From: an uncultured Oscillospiraceae bacterium
Lineage (GTDB): Bacteria; Bacillota; Clostridia; Oscillospirales; Oscillospiraceae
DNA: 51,461 nt
NCBI GenBank assembly: GCA_947630375.1
Contig: CANRHH010000017.1
Location: 1 to 51,461, forward strand
Reading direction: 5' to 3'
Position numbers and translations under genes: made by a program. The notes under the pieces were generated by a model. The model did not search any database, was not told the DNA's origin, and saw only the letters and a list, made by a program, of their open reading frames with translations. Shown here piece by piece: positions 1 to 6,734 of the stretch. Each line of letters opens with the position of its first letter. Position 1 is the stretch's first letter.

Positions 1-133
1 TTGTCATGCCTATTCTTCCGTCGTTATTTTTCGCTGTCTTCTTTCATTTTCCTCTTGACTTTTTATTTGCAGACTTTCTTTTGGAAACTATCAGAGAGTA
101 TACACCCAGACTACGACTTTTTCAATATATCGT

Positions 134-456
134 TTAGACAAATATATAAATTTGTACAATTCCTTTGCCGAGGCGCAGATAGTCCTGCCGCTCGTCTAAA
201 ATTCTTGCGATACGCACCGTGTGCCCTTTTGTGTCATAAATGGAGATATACTTGCCGCAGACAAGAGTGCGCAAGGACGTGGGGGACCTTGTCAAAGCCT
301 CAAGGGATGGTCCCGCCTCTGCGTGCCCCTCTAAAATACGCAGATCATTTTTCATGTTTTGGACAAACTTTCTGGCAGCAACGGGATTTTTTAAGTCATG
401 ATGGATGTACTCTCTGATTTGCATGCAGAAGGCACAGCTAAGACGTGATAGCCAGA
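134..456 (-). pseudogene. RelE/ParE-type toxin remnant with broken N-terminus
   Basis: The minus-strand frame ending at 134 encodes REYIHHDLKNPVAARKFVQN and later LVCGKYISIYDTKGHTVRI followed by ILDERQDYLRL, the helix and beta-sheet pattern of RelE/ParE (plasmid stabilisation) toxins that cleave mRNA or poison gyrase. In that frame the residues before MQIREYI do not fit the family. The expected first strand, YHVLAVPSA, is found just upstream in another frame (about 425-450), so a small deletion or frameshift probably separates start from body. No antitoxin gene fits in the 120 bases before hsdS. A non-functional leftover is the simplest reading; a functional downstream start is unlikely because the first strand would be lost. 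Confidence 0.5.
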
Positions 457-519
457 TAATTTCCAACCGAGACTCTCAAAAAATTGCGGTCCTTGCGATT
501 TAAACTTTACAAAAATGAA

Positions 520-555
520 AATGCCACTCACTTGTAAAAACAAGAGGGAGGCATT
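520..555 (-). terminator. Terminator after the restriction-modification operon
   Basis: Imperfect hairpin with arms at 520-535 and 540-555, loop AAAA, followed on the minus strand by a T-rich stretch (GGCATTTTCATTTTTG). It lies 25 bases beyond the hsdS stop and has T runs on both sides, so it may act in both directions. Confidence 0.65.
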
Positions 556-579
556 TTTATTAAAATCTATATTTATAAC

Positions 580-1866
580 TCATATTTCGTTAAGATTTAC
601 CGTCGCATCAGTAAACGATTTCTCAACTTTTTCTTTGACCTTTTTTATTATCTTATAAGAGTCACCTTTCCTTTCAAATAATGACCCTAATGGAATAATA
701 TATTTCTCCCTTATATCTTGTGTTACTTGTGGAATCTTAAAGTCACTGAAAAAATCGTTTCTTAGATGTAGCATGGTAGATGCGATCACAAACCATTTTT
801 TGAAGTAGGCTTCGCCATACTTGCTGACTAATAGTAGGAACACCCAGAATCGTTCTTCATCGTTTAGAGGATGATATTTTACTAATCCACTTGAAATTAC
901 AACTTTATTATCCTCTTCAATAATAGCAACTTCTCCAGGCTTTCCATCTTTTGCAAAAATGATATCTCCTTTTCTTATATTTTGACCTAATTGATTAACA
1001 AAATAATCCGGACAATAACAATCAGGTTCATAATCCACATCAAAATTTATTATATCGCTTGTTTTTATAAAAGGTGTTCCCTCATCAGTATAGTTTACGC
1101 TCCCAACCTCATCTCCTTTGCTTAGTCGTTCTCTATCCAGTAAATTATATTTTCTCGTCTGCAATACCGAGCTTATCGTGGCCGACACGTCATTTCTATA
1201 AAAGTTAGGAGATAGCATCTTTCTTTCAAAAACATTTGGTTTTACTGTAAACCCATACTGTGCAGTATCAGAAAAAGCCAACTGATAGTCCTTGTTAAAT
1301 AAAGCAACCAAATCTTTAATTTGCTTAACTGCTATATAATATGTATCAAAAGCATCCAAATACTGTTTCATGAGATAATTGTACTTAGATGCATAAGGGA
1401 AAACTTTCAGGCCTGCAATTTTAGATTGATTCATAAACTTTTGCTTAGTAATTGAGTATGTACCTCTTACCTGAATTCGGTTTATTTCAGAATTTAGAAA
1501 TATTGTCAAAAACGCAGCTTCTTCTTTACTATTCGTATGAAAAACAACACTGTTCTGACTCATGTTCATCTCACTTATTGTGCATGGACACATAGCAGCT
1601 TTTCCCATAAACTTGCCTGTCATGGTGTAAATTATGTCATACGGCGTAGTAATTGACCGTTTAATATTTTTTCTGTGGAAAGACTCATTGATTGATTGCA
1701 AGTCGTTTACATTTATAAAGTGCCTTGTGATAGCAGATGTTTTTATAAAAGGTATTCCTTCATTTTCACTGCAAAAAAGAAAAGCCGGTGGCGTAGAACC
1801 TCCATTAATATCACCGCTGATATAGTCAGCAACTGTGGGATTTTCTTTCATTCCATCCTTAACCAT
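580..1866 (-). CDS. hsdS: Restriction-modification specificity subunit (HsdS-like)
   Basis: Recognises the DNA target for the methyltransferase encoded just upstream. The 428-residue protein has the two-repeat layout of HsdS: a first target-recognition domain beginning near ISGDINGGSTPP with GIPFIKTSAI, a helical spacer around residues 165-200, then a second domain with the matching GTPFIKTSDI and KGDIIFAKDG, and a C-terminal helical conserved region rich in Lys and Glu. The PFIKTS repeat in both halves is direct evidence for the duplicated structure. The gap to the methyltransferase stop is 59 bases, so the two share an operon. The ATG at 1866 has no obvious ribosome site; the ATG at 1851, preceded by AAGGATGG, is an alternative start. 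Codon use is AT-rich like its partner. Confidence 0.88.
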   Translation of the reverse strand: MVKDGMKENPTVADYISGDINGGSTPPAFLFCSENEGIPFIKTSAITRHFINVNDLQSINESFHRKNIKRSITTPYDIIYTMTGKFMGKAAMCPCTISEMNMSQNSVVFHTNSKEEAAFLTIFLNSEINRIQVRGTYSITKQKFMNQSKIAGLKVFPYASKYNYLMKQYLDAFDTYYIAVKQIKDLVALFNKDYQLAFSDTAQYGFTVKPNVFERKMLSPNFYRNDVSATISSVLQTRKYNLLDRERLSKGDEVGSVNYTDEGTPFIKTSDIINFDVDYEPDCYCPDYFVNQLGQNIRKGDIIFAKDGKPGEVAIIEEDNKVVISSGLVKYHPLNDEERFWVFLLLVSKYGEAYFKKWFVIASTMLHLRNDFFSDFKIPQVTQDIREKYIIPLGSLFERKGDSYKIIKKVKEKVEKSFTDATVNLNEI

Positions 1867-1925
1867 TAAAAAGTTGGGGCTATAATTTCTGGGATAAAAT
1901 GATTTGGCCGATATTTTTTATGGGG

Positions 1926-3740
1926 TTAGTTATAAATATTTCGTGATTTGACATGATCAACCAACCTTTTTGTTATTTCCTCGAAATCGTTATCAATAAT
2001 AGGAGCACCGTCTTTCAATATCGGATTACCATTCTCGTCTCTCTGATAAATTTCCTTTCCTCTTCTGTCATGTCCACATGTTTTTGCTATAGCCATAAAA
2101 GCGTCAAAAGTTTGAGGCAATCCAGCAGCTTTTTTCTTTTTAAGTATCAATAATGATGTTTTCGTGTCTGTAGAAGGCAAAAATGATTCCACGGGGCAAT
2201 CTATAATTGCAACTACGTCTGCATTTTCAAGGATATAATGACGGACATACTCCAACCCATTATTTCCTAATATTCCATCAGGTAACACAATTGCCATTCG
2301 TCCGCCAGGTTTTAAAAGATCAAGACATCTCTCTATGAATAAAATATCAGGAGTACGGCTTTCATCAACTTTCTTAGTTTCTACCCAAGTTCCGTTACCA
2401 TTTTGCTCCCACTTATGACCAAGATGGTAATGTTCAAGAATCTTTTTGTCGTCAATCACACATTTCTTTCCGAAAGGCGGATTGGTCATAATAATATCTA
2501 CGTTTCCTTTCTTTATTTTTGCGGTTATTTTATTCGGCCATTCTTTAAATGGAGTTAGAGAGTCATAGTGAAAAATTCCTGTATGGCCATCATCATTTAA
2601 AACCATGTTCATTTTTGCGACTCGTGAGAGATCGGGGTTGAAATCTATCCCTCTAATATACTTGTCTGCATACTCTCTAAAAAGACCCACTACATTTAGC
2701 CCTGGGCGTTTCTTTTCGAGTTCTTCATACTGATTTCTAATATATTTAAGGGCCATAACCAGAAAACCACCAGAACCACATGCCGGGTCACATACAGTCT
2801 CGTCAATTCTGGGCATTAATACTTCAGTGGCCATAGTAACTATTTCTCTTGGGGTAAAGAATTCTCCATGTTCTCCTCTCAAATTTGCACCGACGAAAGT
2901 TTCAAAAGCCATTCCTTTTACATCAACATTTGTATCAAGGAGAGAATACTTTTGAAGTTCTGCAATAGCATAGCATAAGCAGCGATCGTTCAATTGTATG
3001 TCGTCATTTGCTTCAAAAATATTGTCCTCTTGAAATCTTTGCTTTACTTTATTGAAGAGAGAAGATATTCTATCTCGTGCATTTTTTGTTCCTTCTGCAT
3101 CATGTTGTTCATCTGGTGTTATATAGAAAACACACTTCTCTGTAAACAAATCTTTTTCGTCTTCGATTTTACAGAACAGTATCTTAATAATTTCAGAAAA
3201 CCGTTTATCTTGTGTAAGTCCCTGGTTGCTGAAGAAATAATTATTGCATCTTTTAAAAACTCCTTTTAAGTCTGTACACCGAACAAGATCACTTTTCTGA
3301 TATTTTCCAATAGAGTCAACGCTTTCTTTGTATTTGGGAACATCCGGTAATTCATCATATCTGTTTGAACGCTTTCCGTCTTTATAATAGTAAAGAATTC
3401 CATCCCCGTTTGTCCATGTACCAAATTTAGCCGTTGTCGCAGACATGTAGCTCCAAAGCTGCTCAACGCCTTCCTTTTTATCTTTCTTTTTTGTCTCAAT
3501 TATCCAAAGAATATTATCCTGTGATTTATTATCATCACAGAAAACAACTATATCGCATCGCTTATCCGTTGAGCCAACTTTAATAGGGTATTCTACTTCG
3601 ATCTGGCTTCTTGGATATTTATATACGTCAAGAAGGACACGACAGTATTCTTGCCTGACATATTCTTCAGGTGTTTCTTTACGCATCTTCCCAGTTATAA
3701 GGCACTTAATCTTACCTTCATCAACTATTATTTCTTGCAT
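1926..3740 (-). CDS. N6-adenine DNA methyltransferase with N-terminal nuclease-like domain
   Basis: Adenine-N6 methylation of DNA, probably with endonuclease activity in the same chain. The 604-residue protein (from the ATG at 3740, preceded by GGAGAAGAG) has an N-terminal HsdR_N-type PD-(D/E)xK pattern: E31, D63 in CDIVVF, E82 and K84 in IIETK, and Q94. A helical region follows, then the methyltransferase fold with SAM motif DPACGSGGF near residue 318 and catalytic NPPF near 420. There is no Walker or helicase motif, so it is not HsdR. A GTG-started extension to 3785 runs through the palindrome and lacks a ribosome site, so I reject it. With the separate specificity subunit downstream the layout resembles BcgI-type (type IIB/IIG) enzymes; a plain HsdM with hsdR outside the window is the alternative. 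Confidence 0.85.
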   Translation of the reverse strand: MQEIIVDEGKIKCLITGKMRKETPEEYVRQEYCRVLLDVYKYPRSQIEVEYPIKVGSTDKRCDIVVFCDDNKSQDNILWIIETKKKDKKEGVEQLWSYMSATTAKFGTWTNGDGILYYYKDGKRSNRYDELPDVPKYKESVDSIGKYQKSDLVRCTDLKGVFKRCNNYFFSNQGLTQDKRFSEIIKILFCKIEDEKDLFTEKCVFYITPDEQHDAEGTKNARDRISSLFNKVKQRFQEDNIFEANDDIQLNDRCLCYAIAELQKYSLLDTNVDVKGMAFETFVGANLRGEHGEFFTPREIVTMATEVLMPRIDETVCDPACGSGGFLVMALKYIRNQYEELEKKRPGLNVVGLFREYADKYIRGIDFNPDLSRVAKMNMVLNDDGHTGIFHYDSLTPFKEWPNKITAKIKKGNVDIIMTNPPFGKKCVIDDKKILEHYHLGHKWEQNGNGTWVETKKVDESRTPDILFIERCLDLLKPGGRMAIVLPDGILGNNGLEYVRHYILENADVVAIIDCPVESFLPSTDTKTSLLILKKKKAAGLPQTFDAFMAIAKTCGHDRRGKEIYQRDENGNPILKDGAPIIDNDFEEITKRLVDHVKSRNIYN

Positions 3741-3770
3741 TTTCTCTTCTCCATCCATTTTCATTTTGTT

Positions 3771-3805
3771 GGCCCTCAACCTCACGTAACGTGAGGTTGA
3801 GGGCC
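3771..3805. repeat. Perfect 35-bp palindrome in the restriction-modification leader
   Basis: Two 17-base arms, the left one GGCCCTCAACCTCACGT, flank a single central A and are exact reverse complements. The palindrome lies between the operon's promoter (3826-3854) and the chosen start at 3740, so it would be transcribed about 13 bases into the mRNA. It is followed by no T tract on either strand, so it is not an intrinsic terminator. It could be an operator for a dimeric regulator or a leader hairpin delaying expression. Confidence 0.85.
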
Positions 3806-3825
3806 TATTGACATCTTACACAGGC

Positions 3826-3854
3826 ATTGTATCATAAGCATTCAGCTTTATCAA
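3826..3854 (-). promoter_or_regulatory. Promoter of the restriction-modification operon
   Basis: On the minus strand TTGATA (3854-3849) is followed after 17 bases by TACAAT (3831-3826). The predicted start near 3818 leaves a leader of about 80 bases containing the palindrome. Confidence 0.65.
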
Positions 3855-3962
3855 TTTTTCATATTGCCCCACTTTCAGGGCCGTTTTTACTCTACACGAT
3901 TACCTGCTACTTCCAAAAAACAGGCTCGGTGGTTTTTTAAAGAAAATTGATAGTGAAAAAGT

Positions 3963-3998
3963 AAAAACCGGCAGGCTTCTTGCGAAGCCTGCCGGTTT
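3963..3998 (-). terminator. Terminator of tRNA-Ala
   Basis: On the minus strand the perfect 14-bp stem AACCGGCAGGCTTC / GAAGCCTGCCGGTT with loop GCAA ends in a run of T. It starts directly after the encoded CCA of the tRNA. Confidence 0.9.
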
Positions 3999-4074
3999 TG
4001 GTGGACCTGAAGAGACTCGAACTCTCGACCTCTCGGATGCGAACCGAACGCTCTCCCAGCTGAGCTACAGGCCC
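3999..4074 (-). tRNA. tRNA-Ala (anticodon CGC)
   Basis: A 76-base cloverleaf with encoded CCA. The acceptor arm is GGGCCTG / CAGGTCC and contains the G3-U70 wobble that identifies alanine tRNA. The anticodon stem TTCGG / CCGAG holds loop TTCGCAT, giving anticodon CGC, which reads GCG, a codon suited to this GC-rich genome. The T arm GAGAG / CTCTT carries TTCGAGT. It has its own promoter and terminator and marks the boundary between the AT-rich island and the GC-rich core. Confidence 0.95.
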
Positions 4075-4126
4075 AAATATAAAATTTTTACAGGCTGCCG
4101 CCGCTCTTTCACCTGGTAGCTTTAAC

Positions 4127-4154
4127 ATTATAACACAAAATTTTCGTTTGTAAA
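4127..4154 (-). promoter_or_regulatory. Promoter of tRNA-Ala
   Basis: Minus-strand TTTACA (4154-4149), 16-base spacer, perfect TATAAT (4132-4127), about 50 bases before the tRNA. Confidence 0.7.
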
Positions 4155-4165
4155 GAAAAATTTCA

Positions 4166-4194
4166 TTGATTATATGGAAAGAATGGTGTAGAAT
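4166..4194 (+). promoter_or_regulatory. Promoter of the SRP RNA
   Basis: TTGATT (4166-4171), 17-base spacer, TAGAAT (4189-4194). The predicted start, about 4201, coincides with the 5' end of the SRP RNA closing helix. Confidence 0.7.
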
Positions 4195-4200
4195 AGCACC

Positions 4201-4500
4201 GTGGCTTTTGACAAGGCTGCACTAATCGGGGAGCCAGCGGTGCCCTGTAGCCTGCAATCCGCTACAGCAGGGATGAATTCCCGCGCCGAGGGTGTGTTCT
4301 GTGCTGTCCGACTCCGGTGAGCAGCGTTGAAGACCCGGTCCCGCGCAACGGAAACCCGTGAACCATGTCAGGCGGGGAACCGAGCAGCATTAAGCGGTGC
4401 TTTTCGTGTGCCGTGGGATCGCCGGGTCCGAGCCAGCTGCCGGAGCAGCGGGTATAGGATCTCATTCGAAGCCGGGTGTGCAGTCTTGTCAAGAGCCACC
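4201..4500 (+). ncRNA. ffs: Signal recognition particle RNA, large bacterial type
   Basis: This RNA is the scaffold of the signal recognition particle and binds Ffh. The 5' end GTGGCTTTTGACAAGG pairs with the 3' end CTTGTCAAGAGCCAC, closing a molecule of about 300 nt as in Bacillus and Clostridia, where an Alu domain is present. The Ffh-binding domain IV is visible at 4365-4390: GTCAGG, a GGAA tetraloop within CGGGGAACCG, then AGCAGCA. It lies directly upstream of dnaX, a common arrangement in Firmicutes. No strong terminator separates it from dnaX; only a T-rich stretch (ATTCTATTCTTTT) follows. Confidence 0.93.
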
Positions 4501-4533
4501 ATTCTATTCTTTTGCGCGCGGGGGGGTGAAGGC

Positions 4534-6177
4534 GTGTACCAGGCTCTATATCGCAAATGGCGGCCCCAGACCTTTGACCAGGTGATCGGCCAGGAGCATA
4601 TTACCGAGACCCTGAAAAACCAGGTCCGGTCCGGCCGCTTGTCCCACGCCTATATATTTATCGGCACCCGGGGCACCGGGAAGACCACCTGCGCCCGGAT
4701 CCTGGCCCGGGCGGTCAACTGTGAGCATCCGGTGGACGGCAACCCCTGCGGCGTCTGCCCGGCCTGCCGGGGGATCAGCGACGGGTCTGTGCTGGACGTA
4801 GTGGAGCTGGACGCGGCTTCCAACAACGGAGTGGACAATGTGCGTGCCCTCCGGGAGGAGGCGCTTTTTTCCCCGGCCACGGTAAAAAAACGGGTGTACA
4901 TCATCGACGAGGTGCACATGCTCTCCACGCCGGCCTTCAACGCGCTGCTGAAGATCCTGGAGGAGCCGCCGGAGCATCTGATGTTTATCCTGGCCACCAC
5001 GGAGCTGCAAAAGGTCCCGGCTACCATCCTCTCCCGTTGCCAGAGGCACAGCTTCCGGCGGATCGACTCGGCCCGGATCGCGGCCTACTTGGGGGAGATC
5101 GCCCAAAAAGAGGGGCTGGATTTGCGCCCGGAGGCGGCGGAGCTTATTGCCCGGTTGGCCGAGGGCGGCGTGCGGGATGCGCTGAGCCTGCTGGACCAGT
5201 GCTCCGGGGCCCAGGTCATCGACCTGGAGGCGGTGTACTCCGCCATGGGCCTGGCCGGGAACCAGCGCATTTCAGCGCTGCTGGAACATATCCTGCGGCA
5301 CGATGCGGCCGCCGCTTTAAGCGGCTTTTCTGCCATGTGGATGGATGGGAAGGACCCGGCCGGCTTTTTGAACGAGCTCAGCGGCCTGCTGCGGGATGTG
5401 CTGATGGTGCGGGTAGCCCTCCGGGGAGGGCGGGAGCTGCTCTCCGGCGGCTACGATCTGGCGACCTTGGAGGGCTTCGCCAAGCGCATGACCACGGAGG
5501 AGCTGCTCTGCGCGATGGGGACGGTGCAAAACGCCCTGGGCGGCATGAAGGACGCCAAAAATCCCCGGACGGCGGCGGAGCTGTGCCTGATCTCCCTGTG
5601 TGACGACACGGCAGGGGAGAGCGTGGCCCAGCTGCGTGCCCGGCTGTCCCGGCTGGAGGAGCGGGCGGAAGCGGGGGCCTTTGCGGCCCGGCCGGCGCCT
5701 GCCGCGGCCCGGGAGGACTGGGAGGAGGCACCGCCCCCGCCGGAGAGCCCGGCCTGGGAGGATGAGGACGAGCTGGACCCGGCGGACTTCTATGAGGAGC
5801 AGCCGGAGGACGTCTATCTCCCGCCCGCCGCTGCAAAGGCACCGGCGGAAGAGGTCCGGCCTGCCCCGCCTGCGTTCAGCTGGGAGGAACTCTGCGCCCG
5901 GGTGAAGGGCGCTCTGCCCATGGATCTGCAGATCAGCCTGGGGGACGAGGGCCGGATCCGGGGCCGTCTGGATGGAAATGTGCTCCGCTTGGAGGCGGCG
6001 CCGGGCTTTGTATACGGCCGCTTTAACCGGCCGGAGGTGCTGGAGAAGTTCTCCGCCGCCGCCGGGGAGATCGCCGGGAAGCCGGTCCATGCCCAGCTGA
6101 GCGAGTTGAAGCCCCAGGAGCGGCAGGTCCGCAGCCTGGAGGAGCTGGCAAAGTTTGACGAAGTAAGATTTATATAG
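4534..6177 (+). CDS. dnaX: DNA polymerase III gamma/tau subunit
   Basis: ATPase of the clamp loader that loads the sliding clamp and organises the replisome. The 547-residue protein starts at GTG 4534 (YQALYRKWRPQTFDQVIGQ is the family N-terminus). The reading frame stays open upstream to 4327, but that part is the SRP RNA. Visible motifs are Walker A GTRGTGKTT near residues 44-52, a four-cysteine zinc module in CEHPVDGNPCGVCPAC, Walker B IIDEVHML and sensor-1 LSRCQRH. An acidic, proline/alanine-rich linker lies around residues 370-450, followed by a tau-like C-terminal domain. It is likely co-transcribed with the SRP RNA and ybaB. Confidence 0.95.
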   Translation: MYQALYRKWRPQTFDQVIGQEHITETLKNQVRSGRLSHAYIFIGTRGTGKTTCARILARAVNCEHPVDGNPCGVCPACRGISDGSVLDVVELDAASNNGVDNVRALREEALFSPATVKKRVYIIDEVHMLSTPAFNALLKILEEPPEHLMFILATTELQKVPATILSRCQRHSFRRIDSARIAAYLGEIAQKEGLDLRPEAAELIARLAEGGVRDALSLLDQCSGAQVIDLEAVYSAMGLAGNQRISALLEHILRHDAAAALSGFSAMWMDGKDPAGFLNELSGLLRDVLMVRVALRGGRELLSGGYDLATLEGFAKRMTTEELLCAMGTVQNALGGMKDAKNPRTAAELCLISLCDDTAGESVAQLRARLSRLEERAEAGAFAARPAPAAAREDWEEAPPPPESPAWEDEDELDPADFYEEQPEDVYLPPAAAKAPAEEVRPAPPAFSWEELCARVKGALPMDLQISLGDEGRIRGRLDGNVLRLEAAPGFVYGRFNRPEVLEKFSAAAGEIAGKPVHAQLSELKPQERQVRSLEELAKFDEVRFI

Positions 6178-6183
6178 TATAAT
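6155..6183 (+). promoter_or_regulatory. Internal promoter for ybaB
   Basis: TTGACG (6155-6160), 17-base spacer, TATAAT (6178-6183), overlapping the end of dnaX and lying 40 bases before ybaB. It would let ybaB be expressed apart from dnaX. Confidence 0.6.
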
Positions 6184-6224
6184 AAAGTATCAAGTCAATT
6201 CTGATCATAACGGAGGAAGAAAAA

Positions 6225-6572
6225 ATGGCAAAAGGCGGTTTTCGGGGGGGCTATCCCGGCGGTGGCAATCAGATGAACATGATGCGGCAGGCCCAGAAGA
6301 TGCAGCAGGAGTTCCTGAAAATGCAGCAGCAGTTGGAGAGCACGAAGTTCGAGTTCACGGCCGGCGGCGGCGCGGTCAAGGCCACGATCGTGGGGACCCG
6401 GGAGTTCCAGTCCATTGAGATCGACCCGGAGGTCGTGGATCCGGACGATGTGGAGATGTTGCAGGACCTGATCTTGGCGGCGGTCAACGGCGCGTTGAAG
6501 GAAGCCGACGACAGCACCGGCAAGGCGATGGCAAAGCTTCAGGGCGGCATGGGGATGCCGGGCCTGTTCTAA
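6225..6572 (+). CDS. ybaB: YbaB/EbfC family nucleoid-associated protein
   Basis: Small DNA-binding protein of the YbaB/EbfC family, proposed to act in nucleoid organisation and recombination. Its 115 residues show the family pattern: a glycine-rich start (GGFRGGYPGGG), a Met/Gln-rich helix (MMRQAQKMQQEFLKMQQQ), the strand region FTAGGGAVKATIVGTREFQSIEIDPEVVDPDDVEMLQDLI and the C-terminal helix followed by GGMGMPGLF. The ribosome site GGAGG lies 8 bases before ATG. In most bacteria dnaX-ybaB is followed by recR; here a strong terminator and a glycoside hydrolase follow instead. Confidence 0.95.
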   Translation: MAKGGFRGGYPGGGNQMNMMRQAQKMQQEFLKMQQQLESTKFEFTAGGGAVKATIVGTREFQSIEIDPEVVDPDDVEMLQDLILAAVNGALKEADDSTGKAMAKLQGGMGMPGLF

Positions 6573-6578
6573 GAGCTC

Positions 6579-6620
6579 CGGCCCCGAAAGCGTTCTTTCG
6601 GGGCCGAACGCGCGTTTTTT
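6579..6620 (+). terminator. Terminator after ybaB
   Basis: Perfect 12-bp stem CGGCCCCGAAAG / CTTTCGGGGCCG with loop CGTT, then TTTTTT at 6615-6620. Confidence 0.88.
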
Positions 6621-6734
6621 GAAAAACGGTCCTTCTTTCGACGGATCTCTCCTTTCTTGTGTGCTAAAATATCGCCAGGATCGCAGGTACAGAAGAGGAT
6701 GCGCCCCGCTTCCGCGGCGGCCGATGGAGGCAGT

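Larger units (their letters stand above)
1..3960. other. AT-rich genomic island next to tRNA-Ala
   Basis: Base composition is plainly AT-rich here, with long A and T runs and codons ending in A/T, and switches to GC-rich sequence just past the tRNA-Ala gene at 3999-4074. Contents are a restriction-modification operon and a toxin remnant, typical cargo of islands that integrate at tRNA genes. The first 130 bases and the stretch 3856-3960 hold no gene I can support. No integrase is visible and the left edge lies outside the window, so the island call is inference from composition, cargo and position. Confidence 0.6.

Noticed and set aside
1-417. Open frame of 138 residues on the plus strand
   Set aside because: Composition is unlike a protein (runs of Phe/Leu then odd Cys/Arg mix) and the toxin-like frame on the other strand explains much of the same region.
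580-3740. Classical type I restriction system with HsdR
   Set aside because: No helicase or Walker motifs occur in the window; only the two subunits described are supported.
3741-3785. N-terminal extension of the methyltransferase from a GTG
   Set aside because: It begins inside the palindrome, has no ribosome site and is not part of the conserved domain.
3771-3805. Palindrome as an intrinsic terminator
   Set aside because: There is no T tract on either strand and it lies downstream of the operon's own promoter.
4327-4533. N-terminal extension of dnaX
   Set aside because: It lies inside the SRP RNA; the conserved DnaX start is at GTG 4534.
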